A stretch of 39,470 nt of DNA. It comes from Lachnospiraceae bacterium UBA1759 (lineage in GTDB: Bacteria; Bacillota; Clostridia; Lachnospirales; Lachnospiraceae). This document shows positions 22,837 to 31,622 of this stretch, one piece after another (within the stretch, counting starts at the first letter, position 1; the number at the start of each line of letters is the position of its first letter). The stretch is taken from positions 1-39,470 of the forward strand of contig DCHF01000011.1 in assembly GCA_002315555.1 (NCBI GenBank). Reading direction: 5' to 3'. The notes below the pieces were generated by a model. That model was not told the DNA's origin. It ran no database searches and saw only the letters and a program-made list of their open reading frames with translations. The translations under genes were made by a program, and so were the position numbers.

Positions 22837-25293
22837 TTATTTTTTGATTTTGACCTTCACTGCATTGACGGACATGCCGGGTGCCTTGTACACAAACTCT
22901 TTTGCGGCACCCGTGAGCTCCACGGTCTCATCGGCAACAACACCCGGGTTGTCAATGGTATTTTCCGCGTCAGCAGGGCCGTAGAAGCGGTCAACGCTGT
23001 ACGCGTCTTCCACATCCACATCGAGAGTGATGGTCACATCGTCCTCCTCTTCACTAAAGTTGACGATCTTAATGATAACTTCATCGTCCGTTGCGGTAAC
23101 AACGCTGCACATGGACTGATAATGCGGAAGGACCACCTCGGCAACTACAGCGCCATCGACGGAGAAGATTGCCTTCTGTTCGTCATAGGTACATGCAAAC
23201 TTATGGAAGCCTTCTTCAATATTCACCGGAATATCCGATGCGAGAATCGGCGGACGCATGAATCCGCGTTCAACAGAAGCCACACCGTCGCGAATGATCA
23301 GGCGGATGGGCTCTAAGTTGAACATCTTCCACGGATCCGTAGGAACCGGAAGCATACGGTCATAGAAGGAGAGCGGCTTCGGTGCACAGAGAACGCCGAT
23401 ACCTGTCGGAACATCCTTCTTGTATTCCACCTCAACTTCAAAGGTTCCCTTATTCAGGTTGATGTCTTCTTCCTTTGTCGCAACCGCAGTCACCATATCG
23501 ATCATTCGATAGAAGCGATGTTCCTTTTCATATTCCTCCTGATCCAGGCGGAGAACATAGCCTTCACCGACTTCCTCGAACTTGCCGTGAACATTCTTCA
23601 CAGGTGTCGCGGACGCACCGTTTAAAACCGCATTCTTGAACACTGTGCCGTCCTTACCGGAAACGAAAGGATATCCATGCAGCGCACGGTAGATCGTATC
23701 CGTTTCTTCCTGCATTTCAACGACACGGTCGCCGCGGTTCTTTCCGAAAATGCTGAATGCATAATAAGAAGGAATGACGTGGCTTCTGTAGTTATCGTAA
23801 ATAATAAGGTTCGGATACCAGCTGTGATAATGCACATGTTCAAAAAGCGGAGCATAGGAGCACAGCTTTACCTTATCCTGGTTGCGTTCAAAGCCGACCA
23901 TGAACATTGCCTCGGCAACTGCGCCGCGGATCTGGCCTTCATAGGTCTGATTGACGGAGAATTCACCGACAAAAATATCCGGCTTGGAACGGTCGTAATT
24001 ATCATAGATACCGATGTTCTCTGCATAGAACTCCGGCATGTTGTAATAATGGTCATCAACGATGTCCGGATGCAGTTCTTCATCATTTGTATTCGCAAGA
24101 ATGATCAGATCCGGATACTTCGCGAGGATGCGCTCCTTGAAATACAGGAAGCGGCGGTTGTATTCCGGTCCCCAGTTCTCGTTGCCGATCTCCAGATACT
24201 TCAGATTAAACGGAGCTTCGTGGCCCATTTTTGCACGGTAAGCGCCCCACTTGGTCGTGGAATCGCCCAGTGCATACTCAAGCGCATCAAAGGTGTCCTG
24301 AAGCATATCATCGATCTCTTCATCGTTGAAGAAATACGGGCATCTGCCCTGGCAGGTCATACCGCAGTTGCAGACGTACAGGGCTTCAGCACCCAGATCC
24401 TCGCAAAGCTGCAGATATTCATGGAAGCCGAGACCGTTCGTGGAGCGGTAGTGCCACAGTAACCAGAAGCTCGGGCGTTCCCACACCGGGCCGATGGTCT
24501 TTCTGAAGAACATCGCAGTCTCCATCGTGAAGCCTTCTACGATACATCCGCCCGGGAAACGCATGAATCCCGGATGCATGTTTTTCAGTTTCTCAACGAG
24601 GTCCTTTCTTAATCCGTGGCCGTTATACGTATCCACCGGCATCAGAGATGAGAAGCCCAGCATGAACTTGCTCCCGGCATCCGCTTTGATCACGAATGCA
24701 CCGTTTCCGGTCGTGCCTTCCGCCTTCATCGTTACGCTGTACTGCGCATATTCTACGGAGTTGATTGTAAACTCGGCGGCAGAGTAGGTCTTTTCACCGT
24801 CTGTCACAGAAAGCTTGAGTGTGACGGGGGCATCAGACTTCGCGAAGCACATGAAAGTATACTCGGAACCGTCCACCTGTGGAACGCCCGCATAGCCGAT
24901 ATTCTTTAAAGAGCCGTTCTCCATGAACTCGACCTGAAGCGCTGTCTTACGGACCGCATTCAGCGTATCCTCCGTATTCAGTGAAATGGTACAGTTCTCC
25001 GAATACCATGCCGGGATCTCGGTCGGAACGATATGGTTATCACGCACCCATTCGTTCATTCCTTCACCGTTATTGAATTCATCGACCCAGCCGGTCGGTG
25101 ATACAAAGGTCTTTCCGTTATCATCCGTAGTACATTCCTCGGGGATCAGAGAGTCCTCAAAGGATCGGTTTCGAAGCATTTCCGGATACATGCCGCCGTC
25201 GCCGGCATGGCTGATGTCTTCAAAGAAGATACCATAAAGATCCGGAGCCGTATCAAAGCGTTTTGATGCGGTTTTTGCGGTAATCTTACTCAT
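22837..25293 (-). CDS. GH51 alpha-L-arabinofuranosidase
   Basis: Retaining arabinofuranosidase that trims arabinose side chains from arabinoxylan or arabinan oligosaccharides; cytoplasmic, 818 residues. It starts with the family hallmark LYGIFFEDISHAGDGG and contains an inserted carbohydrate-binding-like sandwich (about residues 75-215). The TIM barrel follows, with FMRFPGGCIVEG, the acid/base Glu372 in EIGNENWGPE and the nucleophile Glu444 in IFVGEFSV. The C-terminal beta domain has a low-homology tail. The short distance between the two Glu and the HYYNMPEFY segment resemble the large GH51 branch that also contains plant enzymes. GGAGC precedes the start. It is a single gene, divergent from SGNH-lacI, with the shared GTAAA-N4-TTTAC operator in the gap, so arabinose-dependent derepression by the LacI protein is likely. 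Confidence 0.93.
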   Translation of the reverse strand: MSKITAKTASKRFDTAPDLYGIFFEDISHAGDGGMYPEMLRNRSFEDSLIPEECTTDDNGKTFVSPTGWVDEFNNGEGMNEWVRDNHIVPTEIPAWYSENCTISLNTEDTLNAVRKTALQVEFMENGSLKNIGYAGVPQVDGSEYTFMCFAKSDAPVTLKLSVTDGEKTYSAAEFTINSVEYAQYSVTMKAEGTTGNGAFVIKADAGSKFMLGFSSLMPVDTYNGHGLRKDLVEKLKNMHPGFMRFPGGCIVEGFTMETAMFFRKTIGPVWERPSFWLLWHYRSTNGLGFHEYLQLCEDLGAEALYVCNCGMTCQGRCPYFFNDEEIDDMLQDTFDALEYALGDSTTKWGAYRAKMGHEAPFNLKYLEIGNENWGPEYNRRFLYFKERILAKYPDLIILANTNDEELHPDIVDDHYYNMPEFYAENIGIYDNYDRSKPDIFVGEFSVNQTYEGQIRGAVAEAMFMVGFERNQDKVKLCSYAPLFEHVHYHSWYPNLIIYDNYRSHVIPSYYAFSIFGKNRGDRVVEMQEETDTIYRALHGYPFVSGKDGTVFKNAVLNGASATPVKNVHGKFEEVGEGYVLRLDQEEYEKEHRFYRMIDMVTAVATKEEDINLNKGTFEVEVEYKKDVPTGIGVLCAPKPLSFYDRMLPVPTDPWKMFNLEPIRLIIRDGVASVERGFMRPPILASDIPVNIEEGFHKFACTYDEQKAIFSVDGAVVAEVVLPHYQSMCSVVTATDDEVIIKIVNFSEEEDDVTITLDVDVEDAYSVDRFYGPADAENTIDNPGVVADETVELTGAAKEFVYKAPGMSVNAVKVKIKK

Positions 25294-25334
25294 AAAGCTG
25301 CTCCTATCACGGTTGTTTTTTCTTCAGTATAGCA

Positions 25335-25490
25335 ACGGTAATATCGGAACGCAAACGAAATATCGACTTTTAGTAAAAGGATTTACCAAATTTTGCAGAA
25401 ATCAAACATTTTATCAATAATTATACGCAAAAAAGCAAGGAATTGCTTGATTTTTTGTAGTATTTATGATATTGGTAAAATTATAAACCA
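25335..25490. promoter_or_regulatory. Divergent promoters and LacI-type operator between GH51 and SGNH-lacI
   Basis: The gap holds GTAAA-AGGA-TTTAC at 25373-25386 followed by CAAA, matching 16 of 18 bases of the site upstream of the ABC transporter. For the + genes, TTGCTT (25443-25448) and TATGAT (25465-25470) are 16 bases apart, followed directly by TTGGTAAA, a half-site of the same operator with a degenerate right arm TATAAACCA. For GH51, TTGCGT and TATACT lie 17 bases apart on the - strand. One repressor could therefore control both directions and its own gene. Confidence 0.65.
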
Positions 25491-25539
25491 CAGGTCGGTT
25501 TTTGCGACCGCATGCCTGCGGACAGACGGAGGTCTTTTT

Positions 25540-26091
25540 ATGAAAAAGCTTGTATTATTCGGTGATTCCATCCGTATGGGATGTCAGCACGCATTAACGG
25601 AAATGCTGGAAGGCAAAATGGAGGTCTACGGACCGAATGAAAACGGCCGCTGGTCCGGTTACACGTTAAATTCTCTGCGTTTCTGGATCCCCGATATGAA
25701 GGAAGCCGATGTGATCCATTGGAACAACGGTCTTTGGGATATGGGCGATGATTACGGCTTCGGAAGACCGTTCACTCGTCCCGCGGATTACAAGGAAAAT
25801 CTGGAACTGATCATTCAGGTCCTTCGCAAAAACTATCCGGACGCAAAGATCATTATGGCAACGACCACACCGACGCTGGACCGCGATCAGCAGATCATTC
25901 GTGATTATAACGAGATACTGAAAGAGGTCGCGAAGGAAAATGACATTCCGGTCAATGATCTCTATGCGGTATTCGCCGGTCAGGAAGAGACCTATGTCTG
26001 CCCGGACAAGCTGCACCTCACCAAGGAAGGATTCACGCTTGCGGCAGAAAAGATCATCGAATGCGTAGAGAAGGAGATCGGTAGTATCTGA
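25540..26091 (+). CDS. SGNH/GDSL-type esterase
   Basis: Small cytoplasmic SGNH-fold hydrolase, 183 residues, probably a carbohydrate deacetylase or esterase. Block I is LFGDSIRMG with the nucleophile Ser10, block III is WNNGLWD (Asn62/63), and block V is DKLHLT with Asp156 and His159, so the whole catalytic set is present. The chosen ATG (25540) follows GGAGG; a longer open frame upstream would cross the promoter and operator. It begins the SGNH-lacI operon (53 bases to lacI) and faces GH51, so removal of acetyl groups that hinder arabinofuranosidase or xylosidase is a reasonable role. Substrate unproven. Confidence 0.85.
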   Translation: MKKLVLFGDSIRMGCQHALTEMLEGKMEVYGPNENGRWSGYTLNSLRFWIPDMKEADVIHWNNGLWDMGDDYGFGRPFTRPADYKENLELIIQVLRKNYPDAKIIMATTTPTLDRDQQIIRDYNEILKEVAKENDIPVNDLYAVFAGQEETYVCPDKLHLTKEGFTLAAEKIIECVEKEIGSI

Positions 26092-26144
26092 TCACTCCGA
26101 AGACTCACAGAATTGCCGTGTAAAGACGCGGCTGAAAGGAAAAA

Positions 26145-27200
26145 ATGGTTACTCTGAAAGAGGTGGCCGCAGCTTGCGGCGTCTCACCAACGACAGTTTC
26201 CAATATACTGAACGGAAAATCCAAGGCCAGCGAAGAAACTGCAAAGCGCGTGCTGGAGACCGTTAAGCTCATGGATTATCATCCGAACTATATGGCAAAA
26301 GGACTTCGTACTCAGCGAACAATGAACATTGCCATCATATGCGAGGATATCAACCAGTTTACCACACCGCCTGTTATCGGTGCCGTAATGGAACAGCTTG
26401 AAAAGCAGGGATACAATACACTGCTCGTAAACCTGCGACTCTATGACCGCTGGAAGGATACCTGGTTTGATAGTGACAGCGCATTATGGTCGATGCTGAA
26501 TCCGGCACTCCAGGAATGTCGCGCACTGAACGTGGACGGTATCATTTACATTGCCGGCCATGCGCGTAAGATCCATTGCATTCCCGAGGACTTTGATATT
26601 CCGATCGTCATGACATATGCCTATGCCATGAATAAAAACATTCCATCCGTTGTTATCGATGATGAGCAGGGTGCTTATGAGATCATGGATCTGCTTCTTA
26701 AAAACGGTCACAGACGCATTGCGATCCTTACCGGTCGCGAGGATAACATCCACACCCAGCTTCGTATAAAGGGCATCACGCGTGCTATGTTTGATCATAA
26801 TTGCGCTTTCAATCCGTATCTTGTTACAGCCGGCAACTGGAACCGCCAACGTGCCTACCGCGAACTTGACAAACTGAATATCGCGGAAGCCGGAGTGACC
26901 GCAGTTTTTTGCATGAATGATGAAATGGCTGCGGGTGCATATGATCAGATCGAAGATTCCGGCCTTCGTGTCGTCGATAATATTTCCGTCACCGGCTTTG
27001 ATGATGCCAGTATTTCATCCTTCTTCCGTCCGGCGCTTACAACTACGCGCCTGCCGCTGACCGAGATGGGCTCAAAGGCTGCGGAACTGCTTTGTGAAAT
27101 ACTTTCATCAGAGGACGAAGCATCCGGCGAAAAGGGTGCGGTCTATGCACTTCCGTGTACGCTCGTAGAACGAAAATCCGTAAAAAACATCAACATATAA
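26145..27200 (+). CDS. LacI-family transcriptional repressor
   Basis: Sugar-responsive DNA-binding repressor of normal length (351 residues). The N-terminal helix-turn-helix (residues 1-25, VTLKEVAAACGVSPTTVSNIL) is followed by the hinge helix region (HPNYMAKGLRTQRT). The periplasmic-binding-protein-like sensor domain follows, with IAIICEDINQF, the VVIDDEQGAYEIMDLLLKNGH type linker, AVFCMNDEMAAGAYD and VTGFDDASIS. AAAGGA precedes the start. As second gene behind the SGNH esterase, it lies about 760 bases from one copy of GTAAA-N4-TTTAC; the other copy is upstream of the ABC transporter. It is thus the best candidate regulator of transporter, GH51 and its own operon. A strong terminator follows. 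Confidence 0.92.
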   Translation: MVTLKEVAAACGVSPTTVSNILNGKSKASEETAKRVLETVKLMDYHPNYMAKGLRTQRTMNIAIICEDINQFTTPPVIGAVMEQLEKQGYNTLLVNLRLYDRWKDTWFDSDSALWSMLNPALQECRALNVDGIIYIAGHARKIHCIPEDFDIPIVMTYAYAMNKNIPSVVIDDEQGAYEIMDLLLKNGHRRIAILTGREDNIHTQLRIKGITRAMFDHNCAFNPYLVTAGNWNRQRAYRELDKLNIAEAGVTAVFCMNDEMAAGAYDQIEDSGLRVVDNISVTGFDDASISSFFRPALTTTRLPLTEMGSKAAELLCEILSSEDEASGEKGAVYALPCTLVERKSVKNINI

Positions 27201-27206
27201 TTTATA

Positions 27207-27265
27207 AACAGTGTATACTGTATAAGGTGCGGTACTTCCGCACTTATGGTATGCACTGTTTTTTT
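27207..27265 (+). terminator. Branched terminator after lacI
   Basis: An outer 12-bp stem, AACAGTGTATAC (27207-27218) with GTATGCACTGTT (27249-27260, one G-U pair), encloses an inner hairpin GTGCGG/CCGCAC (27227-27232 with 27238-27243). Seven T residues follow (27259-27265). The two-level structure is unusual for a simple terminator. Confidence 0.75.
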
Positions 27266-27298
27266 ATGTGGGTGCACATCAACAATGAAGGAGATTCC

Positions 27299-27694
27299 AT
27301 GACTCTTACCGAAGAATACAAAAGCTCGCTGAATTACTGGCAGGCGGCGTTTTCCGCCGATGCTGATACCGAAAAGGAGATTCTTGCCGCACTCGATAAA
27401 GAAGAGGGGCTGAAAGAGATCGTGCCGTCGGAGAAGCTGTATCCAGCCGCAAAGGAGCTCGGTGGTTGTAAGAAAGTACTGGACTACGGCTGCGGTCACG
27501 TCTGGGCCGGACTTATAACCGCTAAGTCCGGGTGTCCGGACGTCACCGCCGTCGACATCACGGAAAGTGCCGCAAGAATCGCACGTGAACTCTCCGAAGA
27601 GCTGGAAATGACCGGTTTCTGGAAGGTCCTTCACGTGGATACGGAATGGATCGATAAGGAAGGAGCCGGTGATGACTCATCTTTTTTGAATTAA
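27299..27694 (+). pseudogene. Truncated class I SAM-dependent methyltransferase
   Basis: The first 131 residues of a Rossmann-fold methyltransferase. It has a helical lead-in (EEYKSSLNYWQAAFSA), SAM motif I VLDYGCGHVWAGL (residues 60-72), motif II VTAVDITESAARIA with the acidic ribose-binding Asp, and the start of motif III (VDTEWID). It then stops, whereas the family normally continues for another 100 or so residues through motif IV and the C-terminal strands. GAAGGAG precedes the ATG, so it may still be translated. No continuation is visible in the next 95 bases in other frames. It lies between the lacI terminator and the GH20 promoter without an obvious promoter of its own, which fits a decaying remnant. 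A genuine short protein is possible but unlikely to be catalytic. Confidence 0.6.
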
Positions 27695-27747
27695 TAATAA
27701 TATCCACAAAAGAATGGAAAAAACAGTGGCGAAAATCACGCCTCGGC

Positions 27748-27772
27748 TCTATGATTAATCATAGAATTATAC
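27748..27772 (+). promoter_or_regulatory. 18-bp palindrome and possible -10 before the GH20 gene
   Basis: TCTATGATT-AATCATAGA at 27748-27765 is a perfect 18-bp palindrome, followed by TTATAC (27767-27772), a possible -10 box. It sits 25-43 bases before the GH20 start. No good -35 is visible. Confidence 0.4.
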
Positions 27773-27790
27773 CTTTGAAAGGGGACCTGC

Positions 27791-29665
27791 ATGAGATTCA
27801 GTTTTGATTTCACCAATACTTCCGGCATTGAATTTCCGGTTCTTGAGATTTTGAAAGAGACCGGTCACACGAATGAAGAGTGCGGACTTCCGGTTGCATT
27901 TTCAACACAGGAGAAGGGCGTACGTGTCATGGGAGACGCGTCCGGTGTTACGATCTCTTATTCCGATCGTTCCGCACTGATCCGCGGTCTGTCGCTCTTG
28001 TTCCGTTACGCAAAGAAAGATGAGGCCTTCGATGTTTACGAAGAGCCGTATTTCGATACTCTGAGCCCGATGATCGACGACTCCAGAAATGCCGTCATGA
28101 AGCCCGAAAAGGTCAAGCAGATGATCCGTATCATCGCCCTCATGGGCTTTAATGCGATGCAGCTTTACACCGAGGATACCTATGAAATCGAAGGCGAGCC
28201 GTATTTCGGCCATCTTCGCGGCGCTTACACACCGGAAGAGCTTAAGGACATCAACACGTATGCCAAGGAATTCGGCATGGAAATGATCCCCTGCATCCAG
28301 ACGCTGGCTCACCTCGGCAATATTTTCAAGTGGAACGCCTACCGTCCGTTAAACGACTGTGACGACATTTTGAATACCTCGGATGATCGCATTTACGACC
28401 TCATCGACAAAATGATCGCCACCCAGCGCGCAGCCTTTGACACCGATAAGATCAACCTCGGCATGGACGAAGCGCACATGCTGGGCCGCGGCCGCTACAA
28501 GGATATGGTCGGCAACGAGCCCCTGGAAAAGATCATGCGCACACATCTTGATAAGGTCATCACCATCTGCACGAAGTACGGCTTTAAGCCGCGCATGTGG
28601 AGCGACATGTTCTTCAAGATGGGCACTAAAAACAACGACTATTACGATCCGGACTGCAATTTCACCGATGAGATCCGCGCTTCCGTACCGGAAGAGGTCA
28701 CGCTGATCTACTGGGATTACTATTCACAGGATCGTGCGCGTTACGACCGCATGATCACGAATCATTTCGAGCTTTCGAACCGCGTGGCATTTGCCGGCGG
28801 CGCATCCTGCTGGTACGGTGTGGTTCCTTTCAATCAGTATTCTCTGAATGCCGCACGCGTTGCCATGGCCAGCGCACGCGCAAACGGTATGCGCGAGGTC
28901 TATGTCACCATGTGGGGCGATAACGGCGCCGCATGTTCCCAGTTTGCCGCTTCTCCGACGCTGATCTGCTACGGCGAAAACAACTGGAACGGACGCACGG
29001 ATGACGAAAATCTGGCGGAAGCATTTGAAGCAGCTATGGGCTGTAATTTCCGTTCCTTCACCGATTTTGAAAAAATCGAGCTGGTTGGCGACCGTGCGCC
29101 CTACGGTGTGGAATCCACCGGGCCGCATCGCTTCATGCTGTTCTCCGACCCGTTACAGGGCAAATACGATTTCCATGCCTGCAAGGGGGCAAATGCACAT
29201 TTTGCGAAGGAAAAAGAGCGTCTGATGGCGGAAAAGCCGGCAGATAACAAATTCGGATACCTCTATGATACGTTCATTACGCTTTGCGATGTCCTGAGCA
29301 CCAAGGCCGAACTCGGTCTTCAGTTGAAGGAAGCCTACGATGCCGGCGACCGTGCGGAACTCAAACGTATCATCGACGAAGTGATCCCGGTAACGATCGA
29401 TAAGTTGATCGTGTTCCATCGGACCTTCCGTAAGCAGTGGTACACCGAGAACAAGGCACTCGGCTTTGAAGTCCAGGACATCCGTCTTGGCGGTCTGAGA
29501 GCCCGTCTTGAAGAAACGGTCATTCGCATGCAGGAGTATCTGGACGGAGAGGTCGATGCCATCGAAGAACTGGAAGCCCCGCGTCTTGTGATCGATCCGA
29601 ATGCAGGCGTCAATTCCTATTTTGCCGCAAACTGGCAGGCCATCGTAACAGCGAATACGCTGTAA
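27791..29665 (+). CDS. GH20 beta-N-acetylhexosaminidase-type enzyme
   Basis: Exo-beta-hexosaminidase of family GH20, 624 residues, no signal peptide; it resembles the streptococcal GcnA/GH20C branch in size and layout. A short N-terminal domain (about residues 1-90) precedes the TIM barrel, which opens with MIDDSRNAVMKPEKVKQMI and MGFNAMQLYTEDTY. The substrate-assisted catalytic pair Asp226-Glu227 is in INLGMDEAHML. IYWDYYSQD and VYVTMWGDNGA form later barrel strands, and the C-terminal third is helical. GAAAGGGG precedes the start. It would release GlcNAc or GalNAc from imported glycan fragments, which points to host mucin or cell-wall glycans rather than plant fibre. It heads the co-directional run continuing to 36914. 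Confidence 0.88.
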   Translation: MRFSFDFTNTSGIEFPVLEILKETGHTNEECGLPVAFSTQEKGVRVMGDASGVTISYSDRSALIRGLSLLFRYAKKDEAFDVYEEPYFDTLSPMIDDSRNAVMKPEKVKQMIRIIALMGFNAMQLYTEDTYEIEGEPYFGHLRGAYTPEELKDINTYAKEFGMEMIPCIQTLAHLGNIFKWNAYRPLNDCDDILNTSDDRIYDLIDKMIATQRAAFDTDKINLGMDEAHMLGRGRYKDMVGNEPLEKIMRTHLDKVITICTKYGFKPRMWSDMFFKMGTKNNDYYDPDCNFTDEIRASVPEEVTLIYWDYYSQDRARYDRMITNHFELSNRVAFAGGASCWYGVVPFNQYSLNAARVAMASARANGMREVYVTMWGDNGAACSQFAASPTLICYGENNWNGRTDDENLAEAFEAAMGCNFRSFTDFEKIELVGDRAPYGVESTGPHRFMLFSDPLQGKYDFHACKGANAHFAKEKERLMAEKPADNKFGYLYDTFITLCDVLSTKAELGLQLKEAYDAGDRAELKRIIDEVIPVTIDKLIVFHRTFRKQWYTENKALGFEVQDIRLGGLRARLEETVIRMQEYLDGEVDAIEELEAPRLVIDPNAGVNSYFAANWQAIVTANTL

Positions 29666-29730
29666 TGAATCATGCGAAAGATCATCAAAAAATATTGTGA
29701 GATGGAACTGTAGTTTTATGAGGATACGAC

Positions 29731-31338
29731 ATGAGATTTGATGCACTGAAATACGAATATCGGTCCAAAAGAAATGTGATCTACGGCACCCGCGGGATGG
29801 TCTGTACCAGTCAGCCGCAGGCCGCACAGGCCGGTCTTGATATCATCAAGGCCGGAGGCAACGCAGTCGATGCCGCCATAGCCACCGCAGCATGTATGAC
29901 GGTCATGGAGCCTACGAGCAACGGTCTCGGCAGTGACGCATTTGCCCTGGTCTGGATGAAGGATCAGTTATACGGTCTGAATGCTTCCGGTCGTGCACCG
30001 GTGTCCCTTTCCGCTGAAAAGCTTCGTGCCTTGGGCTACACCGAAATGCCTCGACGCGGCTGGATCCCGGTCATGGTTCCGGGCGCACCGTCCGCATGGG
30101 CGGAGCTTTCGAAACGTTTCGGACGCCTTCCGCTTGAAACTGTCCTCGAAAAGGCCGCAGATTACGCGGAACACGGTTATCCGGTGTCTCCGAACACGGC
30201 TTACCTCTGGAAGGTCTCTTATGACCTGTTCTCCGATGTAAAGGATCAGCCGGAATTCAAGCCCTGGTTTGACTGCTTCGGCAGTCTCGGACATGCGCCG
30301 GAACCGGGTGAAATCTGGAAGAATCCCGAAATGGCCGAAACGATCCGCCTCATCGGAAAGACAGGAGCGGAAGCGTACTATCGCGGGGAAATTGCTGAGA
30401 AGATCGATGCTTTTTCACGCGCGACCGGCGGATACCTTCGCAAGGAAGACCTTGCTGCGTATCACCCGGATTGGGTCACGCCGATCACCGTGAATTACCA
30501 CGGATACGATGTCTGGGAGATCCCGCCCAACGGTGCCGGTCTCACGGCTCTGATGGCACTGAACATCATGGACGGTTATCATTTTACCAACCGTAACGAT
30601 GCGGAAATGGTCCACGTTCAGCTGGAAGCCATGAAGCTCGCCTATATGGATGCAAAGCAGTACATCACGGACGCGGATCACATGAGAATGTCCGTACAAG
30701 CTTTGCTTTCAAAGAAGTATGCAGACAAGCGCCGGGAGCTCATTACCGATCGCGCGGAACTCCCGCGATTCGGAGACCCGGAGGGAAGCGGTACCATCTA
30801 CCTTTGCACGGCCGACGGAGAAGGCAACATGGTGTCCTACATACAAAGTAATTTCAACGGGTTCGGAAGCGGCATCGTCGTTCCCGGAACCGGTATTTCC
30901 CTGCAAAACCGCGGCTTCGGCTTCAGCCTCGATGAAGAAGCGGAAAACTGTCTGCGTCCCGGAAAGAAGACTTATCACACCATTATTCCGGGCTTTTTGT
31001 CAAAGGATGGACAGGCCATCGGCCCGTTTGGCGTCATGGGCGGCTTTATGCAGCCGCAGGGCCATGTACAGGTCGTCATGAACACAGTCGATTTTCACAT
31101 GAACCCTCAGGATGCATTGAACGCTCCGCGTTGGCAGTGGATGGAAGGAAAGACCATCGCCGTGGAAAAAGAATTCCCGACACATATTGTGGAAGAACTG
31201 ATCCGGAAGGGTCATAAGATACAGATCCCGGCCATGAACACCTCGTTCGGTCGTGGACAGATCATCTGGCGGAATGAAGACGGCGTACTGTGCGGCGCCA
31301 CCGAACCGCGTGCGGACGGTACCGTTGCCGTTTGGTAA
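29731..31338 (+). CDS. ggt: Gamma-glutamyltransferase family protein (YwrD-like)
   Basis: Ntn-hydrolase of the gamma-glutamyltranspeptidase family, 535 residues, made as a proenzyme that cleaves itself before a Thr. The large-subunit signature AGGNAVDAAIATAAC and NGLGSDAFALVW near the start, and PPNGAGLTALMALNI, are clear. The probable nucleophile Thr355 lies in GSGTIYLCTAD, then YIQSNFNGFGSGIVVPGTG and GVMGGFMQPQGHVQV. It differs from classical GGT (TTHFS at the cleavage point) and matches the YwrD-type branch. No signal peptide, so it acts inside the cell on gamma-glutamyl amides or related cyclic or acyl compounds. The gap to GH20 is 65 bases; the 86-residue gene follows by 12 bases. Confidence 0.87.
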   Translation: MRFDALKYEYRSKRNVIYGTRGMVCTSQPQAAQAGLDIIKAGGNAVDAAIATAACMTVMEPTSNGLGSDAFALVWMKDQLYGLNASGRAPVSLSAEKLRALGYTEMPRRGWIPVMVPGAPSAWAELSKRFGRLPLETVLEKAADYAEHGYPVSPNTAYLWKVSYDLFSDVKDQPEFKPWFDCFGSLGHAPEPGEIWKNPEMAETIRLIGKTGAEAYYRGEIAEKIDAFSRATGGYLRKEDLAAYHPDWVTPITVNYHGYDVWEIPPNGAGLTALMALNIMDGYHFTNRNDAEMVHVQLEAMKLAYMDAKQYITDADHMRMSVQALLSKKYADKRRELITDRAELPRFGDPEGSGTIYLCTADGEGNMVSYIQSNFNGFGSGIVVPGTGISLQNRGFGFSLDEEAENCLRPGKKTYHTIIPGFLSKDGQAIGPFGVMGGFMQPQGHVQVVMNTVDFHMNPQDALNAPRWQWMEGKTIAVEKEFPTHIVEELIRKGHKIQIPAMNTSFGRGQIIWRNEDGVLCGATEPRADGTVAVW

Positions 31339-31350
31339 AGAAGGAGTTCT

Positions 31351-31611
31351 ATGAGTCCGGATACAAGGATCGAACACAAACGTAATAGTAAAGCGGTTTT
31401 TGACCGCATGATCCGGCTGGGTTTCCAAAAGGAATTTGCTATGATCGTATCAAACGAAATGTGCACAAATTATACGTCAAAACGCATGTGCGGCTATCTG
31501 GACGCCGCAGCTCCGCGTTCGATGGAAGAGGTCGCGGATGAAATGCTGATCATTCTGGAAGAACGCGACCGCTACAAAGAAAAGATCGAAAACAGGCACA
31601 TCATCTGGTAA
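31351..31611 (+). CDS. Uncharacterised 86-residue helical protein
   Basis: I do not recognise this family. The product is small, charged and mostly helical. A basic start (RIEHKRNSKAVFDRMIRLGF) is followed by FAMIVSNEMCTNYTSKRMCGYL, and a Glu-rich amphipathic C-terminal half (SMEEVADEMLIILEERD). It has two Cys that are not in a metal motif. GAAGGAG lies before the ATG; the gene is 12 bases after GGT and 11 bases before the MATE gene, so it is surely translated within the operon. The YTSKRMCGYL segment followed by an acidic helix suggests a protein-binding or regulatory role rather than catalysis, which is inference only. Confidence 0.7.
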   Translation: MSPDTRIEHKRNSKAVFDRMIRLGFQKEFAMIVSNEMCTNYTSKRMCGYLDAAAPRSMEEVADEMLIILEERDRYKEKIENRHIIW

Positions 31612-31622
31612 ACAGGAGTAAC

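Noticed and set aside
23677..24462. + strand open frame of 261 codons
   Set aside because: Antisense to the GH51 catalytic core, which has all expected motifs on the - strand.
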